Source: Saccopteryx bilineata (taxonomy: Eukaryota > Chordata > Mammalia > Chiroptera > Emballonuridae). From it: a DNA stretch of 64,000 bases. Positions 49,656 through 62,362 of this stretch are shown piece after piece. The notes beneath the pieces are model-generated. The model was not told the DNA's origin. It ran no database searches and saw only the letters and a program-made list of their open reading frames with translations. The position numbers were made by a program, and so were the translations under genes. Each line of letters begins with the position of its first letter. Position 1 is the stretch's first letter. The DNA is taken from assembly GCF_036850765.1 (NCBI RefSeq), contig NC_089490.1, positions 288,406,982 to 288,470,981 on the forward strand, in the 5' to 3' direction.

Positions 49656-51032
49656 ATCATCAATAAATTCCCCTGAAAAGGTTGTACTGTTTTCCAATAT
49701 TTATGGTATTAGACTGTGGACTAGTTGTTCATTTGCCTCATGTGACTGTCTGTAAACAATCTTCTCCAATTAGAAGCAGGAGATAAATGAGAGTGGCCAA
49801 AAAGGACACACATCTGGTTTTTTTAGGATTTGTCCAACTTAATAATTTTTCTGGAGCTTAGCGTTAGAGAATTACGTTCTTTTCTTTGCTTGTGCCTGCT
49901 ATTTTTTGTTCTCTCTCCTTAGACTAGATCAAAGAAAAACAATAAAGAAAGCTCCCCTTCCATTGTTCCATAATTTAGACTTCACCTGTTTGAATATCAC
50001 CAAAATCTGAGTCTAAAGAAGCCATTATCCCATTATTCCAGAACCTACCATTCCTATATCTGTCTATTGAATGTGGGATGTGTTATATCTCCCATAATCA
50101 TTATTCACAACACTGATGAACTTATTCATACCTCTATGATTGTATTATACTTTTGCTTATATTTAACTTATTTATTTAATGCTCCATAGGATTGCTACCA
50201 AGCTGAGGGCTACCACAAACGTCCCACACCAGGCAATGCTGAGGTGCATACAGGTAAATGGGAACTATTTCTGGAAAAACAGAGTCAATTTTGTAAACTT
50301 GCTGTTTGGTTCACAATTTTGCACTGTCTGGTAGTGAGTGATGAGATGTCACACATTAAAATGAAAATCAAGAAGAGAATATTTAGTTGCAATAAAACAC
50401 TAGTTCGTAAAACTTGACATGTCTCAAACTAGTATCCTCTTCTCATCTTTATAACAGTAATGACAACCACAGTACTAATAAAAGCCTGAGGCCAGTGATA
50501 CAATTGTACACATTTTATTTTAGTGAATAAGAGCAGTCAAAAATAAAAATAAACATTAAAAACTCTGCTACTACTTATAGGTTTCTTTCCTTAGAGACAT
50601 CTGTAAGCCAAAAGGGGAAAAATGGTGAAGAGATAATCTCATGATAAAAGGCAGTTTAGCATGACTTTGTTCTGATGTTGTCCCATTTGGTCACCCACTG
50701 CTGATAACGTCATTGCAGACTGGAATCTAGAAATCATTAACTTAAATAACTTTATATTTACCCTACCTAGTTCAGGAGGTGTTTGATTGGTATGAAATTC
50801 CAAATGCTATGGGGATCAAATGGAAATCTTTTGTCCCAGAGAGAAAATAGCTGTTATTTGACACAGAACTAGATTGCTCCAGTTTAGAAAACTCTATGCT
50901 TCCCAGCTATTTTACTACCTATAGGAGTATGCTTAGCAGTCATTTCCCATTTAACACCCGGGCCACCACTTATCTAAATGAGTTGCCATGTGGAAAATGT
51001 GTATGTACTTGCAGGCAGAGCATCCTAGATGC

Positions 51033-51470
51033 ATTATTCAGAACTCTTCTGGCACAAGTGATAGAAATTCAGCTCAACTGCCTTAGGGAGAAATGGACTT
51101 TATTGACTCACATAACCTACAAGTCAAGAATGGTCTGGCTTCAAGCAGGTTGGGTCCAGAGGCTCCCAGGCTGTCATCGGGACTCACACTTTCTACCTTG
51201 GGGCTCTGCTTCATCTGTGGTGCCTCATTTCTCAGACACAGTGACAAGCCTGCCAGTGGCTCCAGGTTTACATGCTGTCTCTCAGCCACCAAAGGAGAAA
51301 GAAAATGTCTTTTTCTTACAAAATATCTCCAACATAAACTTTAGAATGGGAACTCATTGGCTCAGATCACTTTATCGTGAATTGTGTGCCATCCCTGAAC
51401 TTACAATTGATTGGCCAAATCTGTTTTAACTCTGGAGCAATCCACCACATAAGACTGGAAAAGGTGAGAA
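51033..51470. repeat. Ancient mammalian interspersed repeat, family unassigned
   Basis: 'actttattgactcacataac', 'caggttgggtccagaggctc', 'cttggggctctgcttcatct' and 'gaactcattggctcagatca' recall a well-known dispersed mammalian repeat in consistent order. I could not settle the family. A 177-codon frame at 50896-51429 (plus strand) overlaps it, so that frame is unlikely to be a gene. Confidence 0.6.
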
Positions 51471-52560
51471 AGAGCTAGTTCCCAAGAGACAAGCAGACAT
51501 ACATATGCATATGTTCATGTGTGTGTGTGCACATGTGTGTGTGTAAATTTTTTTAAACCAAAATATGGAGAATAGGCTAGGATACTGAGCAGGCCAAAAT
51601 ATCAGCTCTACTACTCTAAAAGATCTCATTACATAAACCCCCACTGAGGCTTATCCACAACTAGTCATTCCTCCTTCTAGGTTAAATGAAAGGTGATTGA
51701 CAGGACCTTAGTATTTGCCCTTCCAGAAATCTACTATCTCAATTTTTTTTTCACTATCTCAGATTTTAAAGGATATTGGAGTGAAAGGACTAAACAATAC
51801 AAATCCAATTAGCAAATTCTGTCTCGAATCAAAATGCTCTTAAGGGATATTTCTTGAAGGATTTGCCTGGTTACAAGTGACAACTTAGTGATACATCTTG
51901 TAGCATTTAAAAGAAATTATTTTGCAAAAGTAATTTACAGGAAATGAAAATAACATATGTGTTATCTTCTTGCCCCTTAGCAAGTATTCAATTTACTCTT
52001 TACAAAGGCCCCAGATAGACATAGTAAATGTTTCTCTCTATTGATGGCCATTCTATAATTCATCTTAACCTTACGTAAACCCTGAGCTCTTCTTTAAAGT
52101 CAGAACCTAAACTCTAGTAGGTAGAAGTATTAAATCCCAATACGTCTTATAAAACAAAATCATCCTTGGGCTATATATAAATGAGAGGGCACACTTAATG
52201 CTTGTTGTAAAATACTTTTTAAAATTCTATAGTGGTTGATCACTAGTTAACTTTTGCCTAAGATTTGACAAAAGAAGAGCTATCATAGTATAATACTATT
52301 GTCAACAATTTTAAAATTATTAAAAAGCTACTATAATAACATATGTTAGCAGATGCAGAAGAACACGTAAAGATGGTTAAAGTCCTCAAGAACTTATGTT
52401 CCTGCTGGAAAAGATTTTTATGAAAATTAATAAAATGTAATTTTAAAATATGAACTAAAAATACATAATATTTAACTTTGCTTAATTTATTCTAACTACA
52501 TTGAAAGCATTCACCTACACTTGTATTTCCTGAAGGAAACAAGTGTGCTTTTGTTCTTTT

Positions 52561-52928
52561 TTTTTTTTTTTCATTTTTCCAAAGCTGGAAACAGGGAGGC
52601 AGTCAGACTCCCGCATGCGCCCGACGGGGATCCACCTGGCATGCCCACCAGGGGGCAATGCTCTGCCCCCCTGGGGCGTCACTCTGTTGCAACCAGAGCC
52701 ATTCTAGCGCCTGAGGCAGAGGCCACAGAGCCATCCTTAGCGCCTGGGCCATCTTTGCTACAATGGAGCCTCGTCTGCAGGAGAGGAAGAGAGAGACAGA
52801 GAGGAAGGAGATGGGGAGGGGTGGAGAAGCAGATGGGCACTTCTCCTGTGTGCCCTGGCCAGAAATCGAACCCGGGACTCCTGCATGCCAGGCCGACACT
52901 CTACCACTGAACCAACCGGCCAGGGCCA
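52561..52928 (-). mobile_element. Long-type bat SINE, minus strand
   Basis: The minus-strand head 'ggccctggccggttggttca' is followed by a B-box-like 'gggttcgatttct', a full body and a T-rich left edge (A tail). The perfect 13-bp repeat cttttgttctttt flanks it at 52548-52560 and 52929-52941. Confidence 0.95.
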
Positions 52929-53839
52929 CTTTTGTTCTTTTAATCACAATCACCCCTTGTCTTGTAAGATGGAAGTAAAATTATTCTGTATAACGTACTC
53001 TGTAACTATTTAAATATTAATCCTCGTGTGTAGCACATTCATGTTGTATTTTACTTTCAAACTGAATTCAAACTCAAAAATATTTTTTCTTGTTTTTCAC
53101 CTGAAAAAGCTTGTAACTTCTGTAGGCTATATTAAATTTGTTTGGAATATGATGTTTTAATACATGCCCCAATTGCAAACTCCATTGCCTAACAATACAA
53201 AGAGACTTAAAAGGAGAAATTAGTTTGGGTAGTTTTTGTTTGACTCTCTTATAAAAGTCAAAGAAAAAGCAAGAGCAATTATTTCCAAATATGTGCAGAT
53301 AAATTTATCAGCTGCTGGATAGTCAAAGAGAAAACTAAGAAGCAAGTGTGTCACTTTGAGATGGTCAGTTTTGACACATTTTGATCCTAGTACATATCAG
53401 GTAAAGTGAACATTTATTTAAAACCAGAAACACAGTATGCTCTTTGAGTGAAAACAAAATGATATACAGGAAAGGAAATGGATTGGAAAATTGTTAAGTA
53501 GCTTTTTTTTTTTTTTTTGTCCTTGGGACTTAAATGGCTCAGTATCCTGTCCATCAGCTCTGCACGCAGTTAGGTCACTTCAACAAACACAGAGCACAAT
53601 TTTAAGTGGAATTCTTGCTTTCTTGGAGTTTCAAGTGAAGTTCCAACACTGAGAAAATACAGTCAACTTTTCTATAAAGATTTTAAAGAAATATAGCCTT
53701 AGAGGATGATCCAAAACCAGTCTGCCATGGTAGACCACTAGCTATCATCCAGGTTATCTGAGGACAAAGCATTCTTGGGGTGTCAGTAGAAAGGGTGACC
53801 TTAGCAGAGCTTTGCCAACATTAACTACACAGAACAATC

Positions 53840-54240
53840 ACTAAGCATGTTCAGGCTATGTCTAAAGGATTGCATCCCAATCCCCAGTTTCCACACTCGT
53901 AGTTTTAAGCCTCCCAGGTGAGTGACTCCAGGGCACAGTCGGGTCCATGCAGTGTTCTAGTTTCCTCCTTCCATCCCCATGGTGTTCAAGACAATGAAGA
54001 ACTCTGAATGCCTGAGAAGTTTCAACTAGTACACTGGGGAGCTTGGGGTTCAGAAGGATCACCAACCCACCCCTGAGAGGTCTCATAGGAGGGAGGACCA
54101 AAAAGAGAGCTGCAGTTAGAAGGGAGGGATATAGGAGAAATGCTAGAACTTTAGCAGGAAGGAGCTATGCTTTGTCAACGGCAGGCAGAGTAAAGGAGCT
54201 GCCTTGTAGGAGCCATTATAGGTAGTCAAAATAGTAGACT
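53840..54240. other. GC-richer stretch, no gene recognised
   Basis: Overlapping short frames on both strands (79 codons minus at 53862-54101; 60 codons plus at 54043-54225) show no recognisable domain. Nothing marks either as an exon. Confidence 0.3.
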
Positions 54241-54465
54241 CTTGAGTTGTTTTGGAAAGAATTTCATTTTAACAGAATGTCTAAAAATGATGGAAAGTGT
54301 GTAAGTGAAACCTATAAAAATGCAAATCTAAGTGAGCACTGCCAGGACCAGAGAACTGAGTCATTATCGCCAGTATGGTGCCTTCAAGCAACACCCAAGC
54401 CCAGGGCAGGGGCAGTTTAACTTTGGGTTAGCTGTACCCAGAGAGCATCAATCAAGATTATAGTT

Positions 54466-54794
54466 GGCCTTACCAGGTGGTGGCACAGTGGATAGATCAT
54501 CAGACTGGGATGGGGAGGACCCAGGTTCAAGACTCCAAGGTCGCCAGCTTGAGCGTGGGCTCATCTGGTTTGAGCAAGGCTCACCAGCTTGAGCCCAAGG
54601 TTGCTCTCAAGCAAGGGGTTACTCGATCTGCTATAGCTCCTCGGTCAAGGCACATATGAGAAAGCAATCAATGAACAACTATGGTGCTGCAACGAAGAAC
54701 TGATTCTTCTCATGTCTCTCCCTTCTTGTCTGTCTGTCCCTATTCGTCCTTCTCTCTGACTCTCTCTGTCTCTGTCAAACCACACACACAAAAC
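54466..54794 (+). mobile_element. Bat SINE with internal tandem repeats
   Basis: The head 'ggccttaccaggtggtggca' with A-box-like 'cacagtggatagatcatcag' leads into imperfect units of 'gcttgagc', 'caaggt' type (about 54530-54620), then 'ggtcaaggcacatatgagaa', 'gcaatcaatgaacaactat' and a CT-rich end. The flanks attatagtt (54457-54465) and attgtagtt (54795-54803) match at 8 of 9 positions. Confidence 0.9.
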
Positions 54795-55789
54795 ATTGTA
54801 GTTATTCTCTCCTGTAAAACTTTGCCTTTCTCCTTCTGTCCAGCCCCCACTCTGGGCCCAACATCAGAGGGACATAAAACAATTACTAGTGAAATAAGAA
54901 TGATTTTAGAAAGGACAAAGAAGAGAGAAGAAACTGATTATATCATCCCTACTTCTCCAAAGCTGTAGTTTCCAATAAGGCCTGATCTGTGTGCCAAGGG
55001 AAGATTTGAACTCAATGAAAATAACATCTGACCACTGGCCTGTTGGGAAAAAAATCACAAATGGGATACATTCAACGTTCAAGTTGTATTCCAAAGGCAA
55101 GAATGGTTTCATGGTGCTTGTTGGGAGACAGCAAAATAGAAAAAAACAAACTTGTTCTATATTGTGATCTTCCTGAGTCCATCCCATTCAATAAACATGT
55201 AATTTAAGCAAGATACTGTGCTTAAAATTCATTGTTTAACATAAAAGACTGAATTTTGTGTAGACAGAACACCTGTATAATCATCATTATTACTATTAAC
55301 GTAACATTATTATGTTAGCAGTAGAGTAGCATTTGCCTTTAGGTCCAGTACCACCCACACTTGGCACTCACAGATGTTCAAAACTATTTAGTGAATAGAT
55401 AGACGAATAAAGAAATATGCAAATATGGATTAGTGTATCATGGAAACAATCACTTTTTTATTATGAAGTAGTAGAACGCATACTTTATCATTTATGTTTA
55501 TATTTTTTTGCTAATTGAAAGTACTAAACTCTTGCTTTCTTCTCTCCTCACACCCCTACCCCTGTCCTGGTCCCTTATTTTTGTTTTTCCTCTCCTAATC
55601 TATTTTCACTCTTAAACACACATACACAAATGGGTACAAATAGGAGTAAAATTAAAATGTAAAATGAATTAAACAATCCATTTATGACAGCTCCTGAAAT
55701 TATTCATACTGAGAAAAGAGCACCACAGGGTGGTTAAGAGTGCTATTGGTATGTATGTCTTTTCTTGCACACGGACCTTGCTCCACTTC

Positions 55790-55960
55790 ATTTCTCACAC
55801 CCTTGCTCACTCAGTCCTTCACCCCAAGTAGAGAGCCTGTGTTTGCGGCTCTCCGCTCATCAGCTTGGGCTTCTCGCGGTGGGGGCAGGGGATAATGGCA
55901 GGGGCTGTGACGCAATCTACCACAGCTAATGGCTACATCTGTCTAAATCTGGGATTTTCT
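55790..55960. other. Short GC-richer unique stretch
   Basis: This holds several of the window's few CpG dinucleotides outside SINEs (near 55845-55880 and 55910), with 'gggggcaggggataatggca'. No repeat or frame was recognised. A non-coding regulatory element is possible but unproven. Confidence 0.3.
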
Positions 55961-56157
55961 TTTTGAAAACCTCCCTCTATGCAGATTATAACCTATCAAT
56001 CTTATTAGAAATGGATGTCCTTTTTCATCTCCAAATGATTATGTCCTGTGTCTTCTTAACTGGCCCAAAATTCAGGTCATTTCAAAAACCCCAATAATTG
56101 TCTTTATCTTCCTCCGTATTTAACTGCTCAGATATTGGCAGCTTAATTCCTTAGGTT

Positions 56158-56218
56158 TTTTGTTTTTGTTTTGTTTTTGGTTTTGGTTTGTTTATTTGTT
56201 TTTGCTTGTTTGTTTTCC
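56158..56218. repeat. (GTTTT)n-like simple repeat
   Basis: A run of imperfect gttttt/gtttg units. No retroelement body with an A-rich tail was recognised next to it. Confidence 0.88.
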
Positions 56219-57269
56219 CTCATCTTTATCTTCTTTCCAGACTACTATTACCATTGTTATCTGTTAAACACTGTCTCTCAATCAGAATGTAAAAGTATCA
56301 ACCTATACTATAAAATACCATATTCATTGTCCAAAAGACATATCTAATTATGTTATTTATAGCTGAAAAAGTTTCATGTCTACTGGCTACCTTCAGGAAA
56401 ACGGCTCCTCGCCAGGATGACTCAACTTGCCTGCCCGGGTTTGCCCCACACACATCCTCTCCACACTGGCTCATCCAGGCCTCACAAAGACAATCTGTTC
56501 CACGTTACCACCACGTGATCTCTAAATTTTTTGGTCTTTGTTGTATTAATCATACAGTTCAAATACTGTATTTCTCATTTTTAAAACAAACATCCACTCT
56601 CATCTGCTTTCCCAACTTGGAGACAGTTGGTGTGTCAGTTAATTTTATGTCTGAATTTGGTTAAGCTATGGTATTTAGTTATTTATCAAACACTAATGTA
56701 GATGTTGCTATGAAGATATTTTGTAGATATGGTTTAATACCTACTGTCTGTTGACTTCAAGTAAAATTTTCTTCAATAATTTGAGTGGGCCTTATCCAAT
56801 CAGTTGAAAGTCTTAAGACAAAAATTAAGATTTCCTGGAGAAGAAATTTTGTCTAAAGTTTGTTATATGTACTCCTGCCTGAGTTTCCAGCCTGCTGACC
56901 TATCATATAGATTGTGGGTGATCACATCATGTAAGCCAATTTCTTCAAGCAAATCTCTCAACATATAGATAGACAGATAGATTTCATACAGGCCATTGGC
57001 ATGTTTCTGTGGAGAACCTTGCTTGGCTCTTTGTGTTACTATGAAATATTGCTTGCTCTTCAGTTATATCACCTTTTATTCCCATCTAAATGTTTTCACT
57101 CCTGTGCCTTTCAACTTTTTAAAATACAAACTACTAGTTTGCATCTAGAATATGCATAGTAAATACTCCATTAAAGAGAAAAGCAAAAGTATTAGTGATT
57201 TCACCTTAGTTTTCTTATGTCAGAAACCCACTTCAATGTTTTTTGCTTTTTTAAAATTTATTTTTATAA

Positions 57270-57629
57270 AGAGGTATTGACAAGTCTCACAAACTGGTGG
57301 TGGCCAAGGACACTAAAGGACCCATTCACAACCTTGAGGTCACACGGGCTCATCAGTTTGAGTCCGGGTTGCTAACTTGAGCATGGGGTTGCCAGCTTTA
57401 GCGCAAGATCCCAAGGCCACTGACTTGAACTTAAAGGTTGCTGTCTTAAGCCCAAGGTCACTGGCTTGAGCTGAGAATGCTCACTGGTTCTACTTGAGCC
57501 CTCTGGTCAAGGCACATTGAGAAGCAATCAATAAACAATTAAAGTGAAGCAACTATGAGTTGATGCTTCTTATCTCTCTCTCCCCCTCCCTTATTGTCTC
57601 TTTTTCTATTTAAAAAAAGAAAAAAAGAA
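57270..57629 (+). mobile_element. Old bat SINE with internal tandem repeats
   Basis: The head is poorly kept. The middle (about 57330-57480) consists of at least six imperfect 'cttgagc...aaggtcactg' units, followed by 'ctctggtcaaggcacattga', 'gaagcaatcaataaacaatt', a CT tract and an A-rich end. It belongs with the copies at 32121-32477 and 54466-54794. Confidence 0.85.
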
Positions 57630-57835
57630 GCCTGAACCTGTGGTGGCACAGTGGATAAAGCGTTGACCTGGAAATGCTGAGTTCACCAGTTCAAAACCCT
57701 GGGCTTGCCTGGCCAAGGCACATATGGGAGTTGATGCTTCCTGCTCCTCCCCTTCTCTCTCTCTCTCTCTCTCTCTTTTCTCTCTCTAAACTGAATAACA
57801 TTGTAAGAAATAAAATATATCTTTGAAAAAAAGAA
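57630..57835 (+). mobile_element. Short-type bat SINE, directly after another SINE
   Basis: 'gcctgaacctgtggtggcac', 'agtggataaagcgttgacct' and 'ggcacatatgggagttgatg' are present, with a long CT tract and A-rich end. It sits in the A-rich tail of the preceding SINE, a common landing site; the target duplication cannot be separated from the tails. Confidence 0.92.
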
Positions 57836-58264
57836 AAATGATTTGCCAATGCATGATATCTAAGGAGAAAAAACTAGGGGAAAGATGACTTTGTGCCTAT
57901 GGAGATCTGTTCAGTATAACATGCAACTTATTCCCTTTCTGACAAAGAAAGAACCCAACTTATAAAACACTAAAAAACTACAGTTTCAAAGTATAAAAAC
58001 TGTGTTACATGTTGCTTGTCTTCTAATTAATGTGTGAACTATTTTATAAATAAATCTGATTAATATTAAAAAAATTAATGCTGCAATGTGTGATCTCATT
58101 TACTTAGAATATTTACTGAAATACAAATATTTTTAACCAAAACACAAAGATTCAAGTAGATAGTTTAGTTTTAAGTGTATATTTTATTTTATTGCTGATT
58201 TGAAAACTTAAAATATATTTTATTACATACAAGAACAAACATGTTAATGCTTCAATTCTAACTG

Positions 58265-58412
58265 AGCCCTGGCCAGATAGCTCAGTTGGTTAAAGCATCA
58301 CTCCAAACACAAGGGTTGCTGGTTGAATCCCCGATCAGGGCACATACAAGAACAAATATTCCTGTCTTTCTCACTCCCTTCATCTCTCTCTAAAATCAAT
58401 AAATTAAAAAAA
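58265..58412 (+). mobile_element. VES-like bat SINE
   Basis: The head 'gccctggccagatagctcag' continues 'ttggttaaagcatcactcca', with a B-box-like 'gctggttgaatccccgatca', then 'gggcacatacaagaacaaat', a CT tract and 'aaaatcaataaatt'. This matches the VES-type tRNA SINE known from several bat families and differs from the other SINEs here. Confidence 0.8.
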
Positions 58413-59084
58413 AATTTTTTTGATGTGAATTATTTATAAGTTGTTTATTTCTTTTATTCTCCCATGCAAGGTTTTCTTAGCTCCTCTTACGAACTTACCA
58501 GGTTTATACAGCTACAACTGACCCTCAAAATTTCCACAACCCCTCAACCTCAGTCTTTTGCAGTATTTGTTGTCACCACTAGATGTCACTACTCTCTTCA
58601 TCAAACTATCAATAGATGTCCTCACAGAAAAACAGACTGATAAATACATAACTTATTAAATCTAAAGTCAAGAGTTTGTGAGGAATCATTTGGATGCATT
58701 AAAATTTTAATTAGTATTATATTTACTATTTAAAGGTCATTATAAGCCTGTCACATGAGGACCAAACTTTGACAAACATTCTCAATGTCAGTGTTGTTCA
58801 GAGTTGGCCTCTAAGTGATTTCCCTCAAATATTTAAGGAAAGTAAGATTTCTACACCTACCCCACCATTGATGTTTCCAATGATGATATTGATGCAAATA
58901 TCTCTGTCACATTTTGCAAGAAATTTATGAGAACAGATTGAACATGGTTTATTCACTTTACATCGTTTACCATTTCTCTATTAGTAATATTGTAATATAT
59001 GTTATTTAAGACATATAATTATGCATAAATGTATAATACACTGACTGCAAAAACATTCAAATACTGTATGAGACTTTCATTCAC

Positions 59085-59200
59085 TCATTCATTTGTCCAT
59101 TTCTTCAACAAATATCGATTGAGACCAACAATGTCTAAGCACTGTTTTAGGCACTTGGATTAGATCACTGAAGATCAAAATTTGACAAATGCATAGCATC
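59085..59200 (-). repeat. Possible L2-type relic, minus strand
   Basis: 'cttcaacaaatatcgattga', 'aagcactgttttaggcactt' and 'gatcactgaagatcaaaa' resemble the common reverse-orientation L2-like pattern. It is diverged and short. Confidence 0.4.
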
Positions 59201-60941
59201 AGTGGAATGAGCATTCTTACGGACATGTAAAAATTTTTATAAATTATAATATAAGGATTCTGAAAGTCAGATATTTTAGTACCATCAGAAGATATATAAG
59301 GTTTTAGAGAAGCAGGGTTCATTTATTTATTCCGGAACTACCTATCAATAATCCCCATAGTCAAGACAACGTTTTTGTGACTTGGCACAATAGCCATTCT
59401 GGGAAACAGTGAGGCATCTCAGGCTGGTATTGTGACAAGTTTGAAGCTGCGTGGTGTGTTCGCTTCTAAATTTTATTTCATTTTTCTGAGCCTCCACCTA
59501 TCCAGAAGCATGTGGAAAGGGAACTGGAAGGAGTAGAAACAGCAAGGAGGGGTTAAAAGAGCCATGAGTGTTTTGATAGTCAAATTTGCTTCAGCAAAGA
59601 AAAAGCTTCCTCGGTGGCAGATGCTTGTAAACTGCAAATTCTTCTTAATTCTACATCTGCTGCTCACATTTGGGAAAGATACATATAGAAAACCTTTTTC
59701 TCCAAAGCATCTAATTAGCATGTCATCTCTCTTCTGTTTCTGTCCCCGAGGAACAGAAAGTTCATCAACAAGATTTGTTGATGGACTTTATTCTTAAGAA
59801 ATATGAGAAATAAAGAAAAGACATTTTTAAAGACACAAGGCATACTACCCCACTTTTCAGAAGTACGAAAGTGCTGTATGGTTTGGAGTGCTTGCTACCC
59901 TAAATTCTTTTTTTAGCCTTCAAATCATAAGTGAGATAAATTAATATGTGTTTAGCATTATCCAATTACTTGTCATAACATCAAGGTGAGTTTAGTAAGG
60001 GTGATCTTACATCTGATACTAAAACTAGGAGTTTACTTGATTCCTAAAGAAAGTGGATGCGCTCTTTGAATTTAACCTAGTTCCTCTTAAAGCAATTTTC
60101 CTTTCTGTCTTCCTTTATTTGCTATGGAGGAACTCTCTGGGGGTTTTTTTGTTGTTTTCTGGGTTTTTTTTTTCTGAGAAAAACTGTATAAGGCCAGTAG
60201 CAAGTGTTAGAGAACATTACTATCACTCCCTTGAAGATCTCTTTTGAATTAGTGGAGGAGCGTCTGTGCGTCACAACAAAGTGCACTGGGGTCAGTCCAA
60301 TCACCAGATGAAAAAGAAACACAAACCTCTCTGTTCCCTCATCCTTCAACGATGCCACTTCCTTTTTCCTTTTAGATATGATGGGAGAGAAAATCTGCCA
60401 CTACAAATTTCCTTCTGTTCAGGATGAACTGCAGTTCTGTTATTTGTGCATTCTGCTGACTTCGAAATGAACAAAATCCATCTCTGAAACTTCAGGGACA
60501 TGAAGAAGACACATAGAAGACCACTTAAAGTTTTCCCTTTGTAAAACTGCTCATTTTCTTTGTCATCTGCTAATTTTAAAATGTCCCTTTATCTGTACTT
60601 CTTCAGACTACCTAACTCATTGGCAAAGTCTCAAATTACTTTTAAACGGGAAAAGAAAAACTCAAGAGTCTTTTCATGCAATGTGTAAATGCCAAACTTG
60701 TTATAGTAATTTCTTGTACTCTGAGGGTGCCCAAAGTAGACAACACTAATTGGTACATTTCAAAAGGGTATGCCGTATATTAGGGGATGACTTTTTTTTT
60801 TAGCAACATTTTAATAATAATAAAAAGATACTCATATCTCATAGAGATTATTCACCCATTTGCAGAGGAGTAAGGGATAAAACGATCATATAAAAATTCT
60901 TAATTATTTGTCAAATGATTTTAAATAATAATGCACATTTT

Positions 60942-61320
60942 GGCACTGGCCAGTTGGCTCAGCGGTAGAGCGTTGGCCTGGCGTGTGGAGGTCCCGGGTT
61001 CGATTCCCGGCCAGGGCACACAGGAGAAGCGCCCATCTGCTTCTCCACCCCTCCCCCTCTCCTTCCTCTCTGTCTCTCTCTTCCCCTCCCGCAGCCAAGG
61101 CTCCATTGGAGCAAAGTTGGCCCGGGTGCTGGGGATGTCTCTATGGCCTCTGCCTCAGGCACTAGAATGGCTCTGGTTGCAACAGAGCAATGCCCCGGAT
61201 GGGCAGAGCATCGCCCCCTGGTGGGCATGCCGGGTGGATCCCGATTGGGCGCATACGGGAGTCTGTCTGACTGCCTCCCCGTTTCCAGCTTCAGAAAAAA
61301 AGAAAAAAAAATTAAAAAAA
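60942..61320 (+). mobile_element. Long-type bat SINE with intact A and B boxes
   Basis: The head includes 'ttggctcagcggtagagcgt' (A box) and a canonical B box, gggttcgattccc, so an internal RNA polymerase III promoter appears intact. The full body is followed by an A-rich tail with a few interruptions. The flanks aataatgcacatttt (60927-60941) and aataatgcatatttt (61321-61335) differ at one of 15 positions. Confidence 0.95.
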
Positions 61321-61957
61321 AATAATGCATATTTTTACTTTAATAAAGGCTACTGCTATAATAGAAATATAGTGGTTACCTGAGTATGGATTGCTTCTTG
61401 AAAAATTGCTTCATATTTAAGCATGATGCTACTCAGAGTATGCTCGATTATTTAGACAGAGTTGATGCATGAAGATGATTGATACAAAAATGCTTAGATC
61501 AAATATCATCTAATATCACATTCTTTGTCCAGGTAATTGAGATACAGCTCTCCTATGTTGTTAAGTTCATAAATTCTCATGATAGCAAGAATTGTCAACA
61601 AAGAGTTCAAAGTCTTAAATTCTACCCTAGCTTTCACTATGTAATATCTTCCTGAACATGGAGATAATTGCTAAAATGTGCTGATCTCAATTTCTTCTCT
61701 GGAGAACATATGTAACCACTCAGTTATCCACTCATTTCTTTAGAAATATTATTAAGCATATTTTCTGTGTAACATTACATATATTCTATTTATAACAATT
61801 GGCTGATATAAAATTAAATAACAAGATAATTGTTTTAAAATAAGATCCAAGTAATCACAAAATTATTTTTTTATAAAATAAAATTAATTTTAAAATTCTA
61901 ATTTTATTGCATATAAGAGCATAAAAGAAAAATGGAAACAAAGTGTCATCCACAGAG

Positions 61958-61992
61958 TAAGTAGTCCATTCAGCTACTCAGTGGACTACTTA
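61958..61992. repeat. Short perfect inverted repeat (hairpin)
   Basis: Arms of 11 bp, taagtagtcca (61958-61968) and tggactactta (61982-61992), are separated by 13 bases. No transposon ends or target duplication are seen. Confidence 0.85.
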
Positions 61993-62244
61993 GATTTCTG
62001 AAAGAACAAGGATGAATGAGCTGATATGGGAAGCTCGCCAAGACACAGTATCAATGTGTACATGAAGGTATAAGGCAAGCTTCTGTTAAAAAATAAGAAA
62101 ACTTTTTAAGAAAAAGTTTTATGCACAGATATAAATGTGTATACCCACAAGGATACACAATACACGTATGTGTTTATGTGTGCCTTTAGATGTAGGCTTC
62201 TATGTGTTTGTACTTTCCTGGTGGTGAGAAAACTTATGGGAAAG

Positions 62245-62362
62245 AAAAAGAAACATTCTCCTTCTCTTTCTCCTCCTCATCTGTACTTCTCTCCTTTCAT
62301 TTTTTCCTCCCCTTCCACTCGTTCTTTTTCTTATTTTCCTCCTCTCATTCTAACTCTTCTAA
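62245..62362. repeat. Polypyrimidine-rich tract
   Basis: About 115 bases dominated by C and T on the plus strand (tctccttctctttctcctcc and similar). It is not attached to a recognised SINE. Confidence 0.8.

Noticed and set aside
50896..51429. 177-codon open frame, the longest in the window
   Set aside because: Most of it overlaps an old interspersed repeat (51033-51470). No domain, signal peptide or splice context was recognised.
60931..61383. 150-codon open frame (plus strand)
   Set aside because: It lies within a long-type SINE and its flanks. The same reading appears in several other SINE copies, so it reflects the repeat, not a protein gene.
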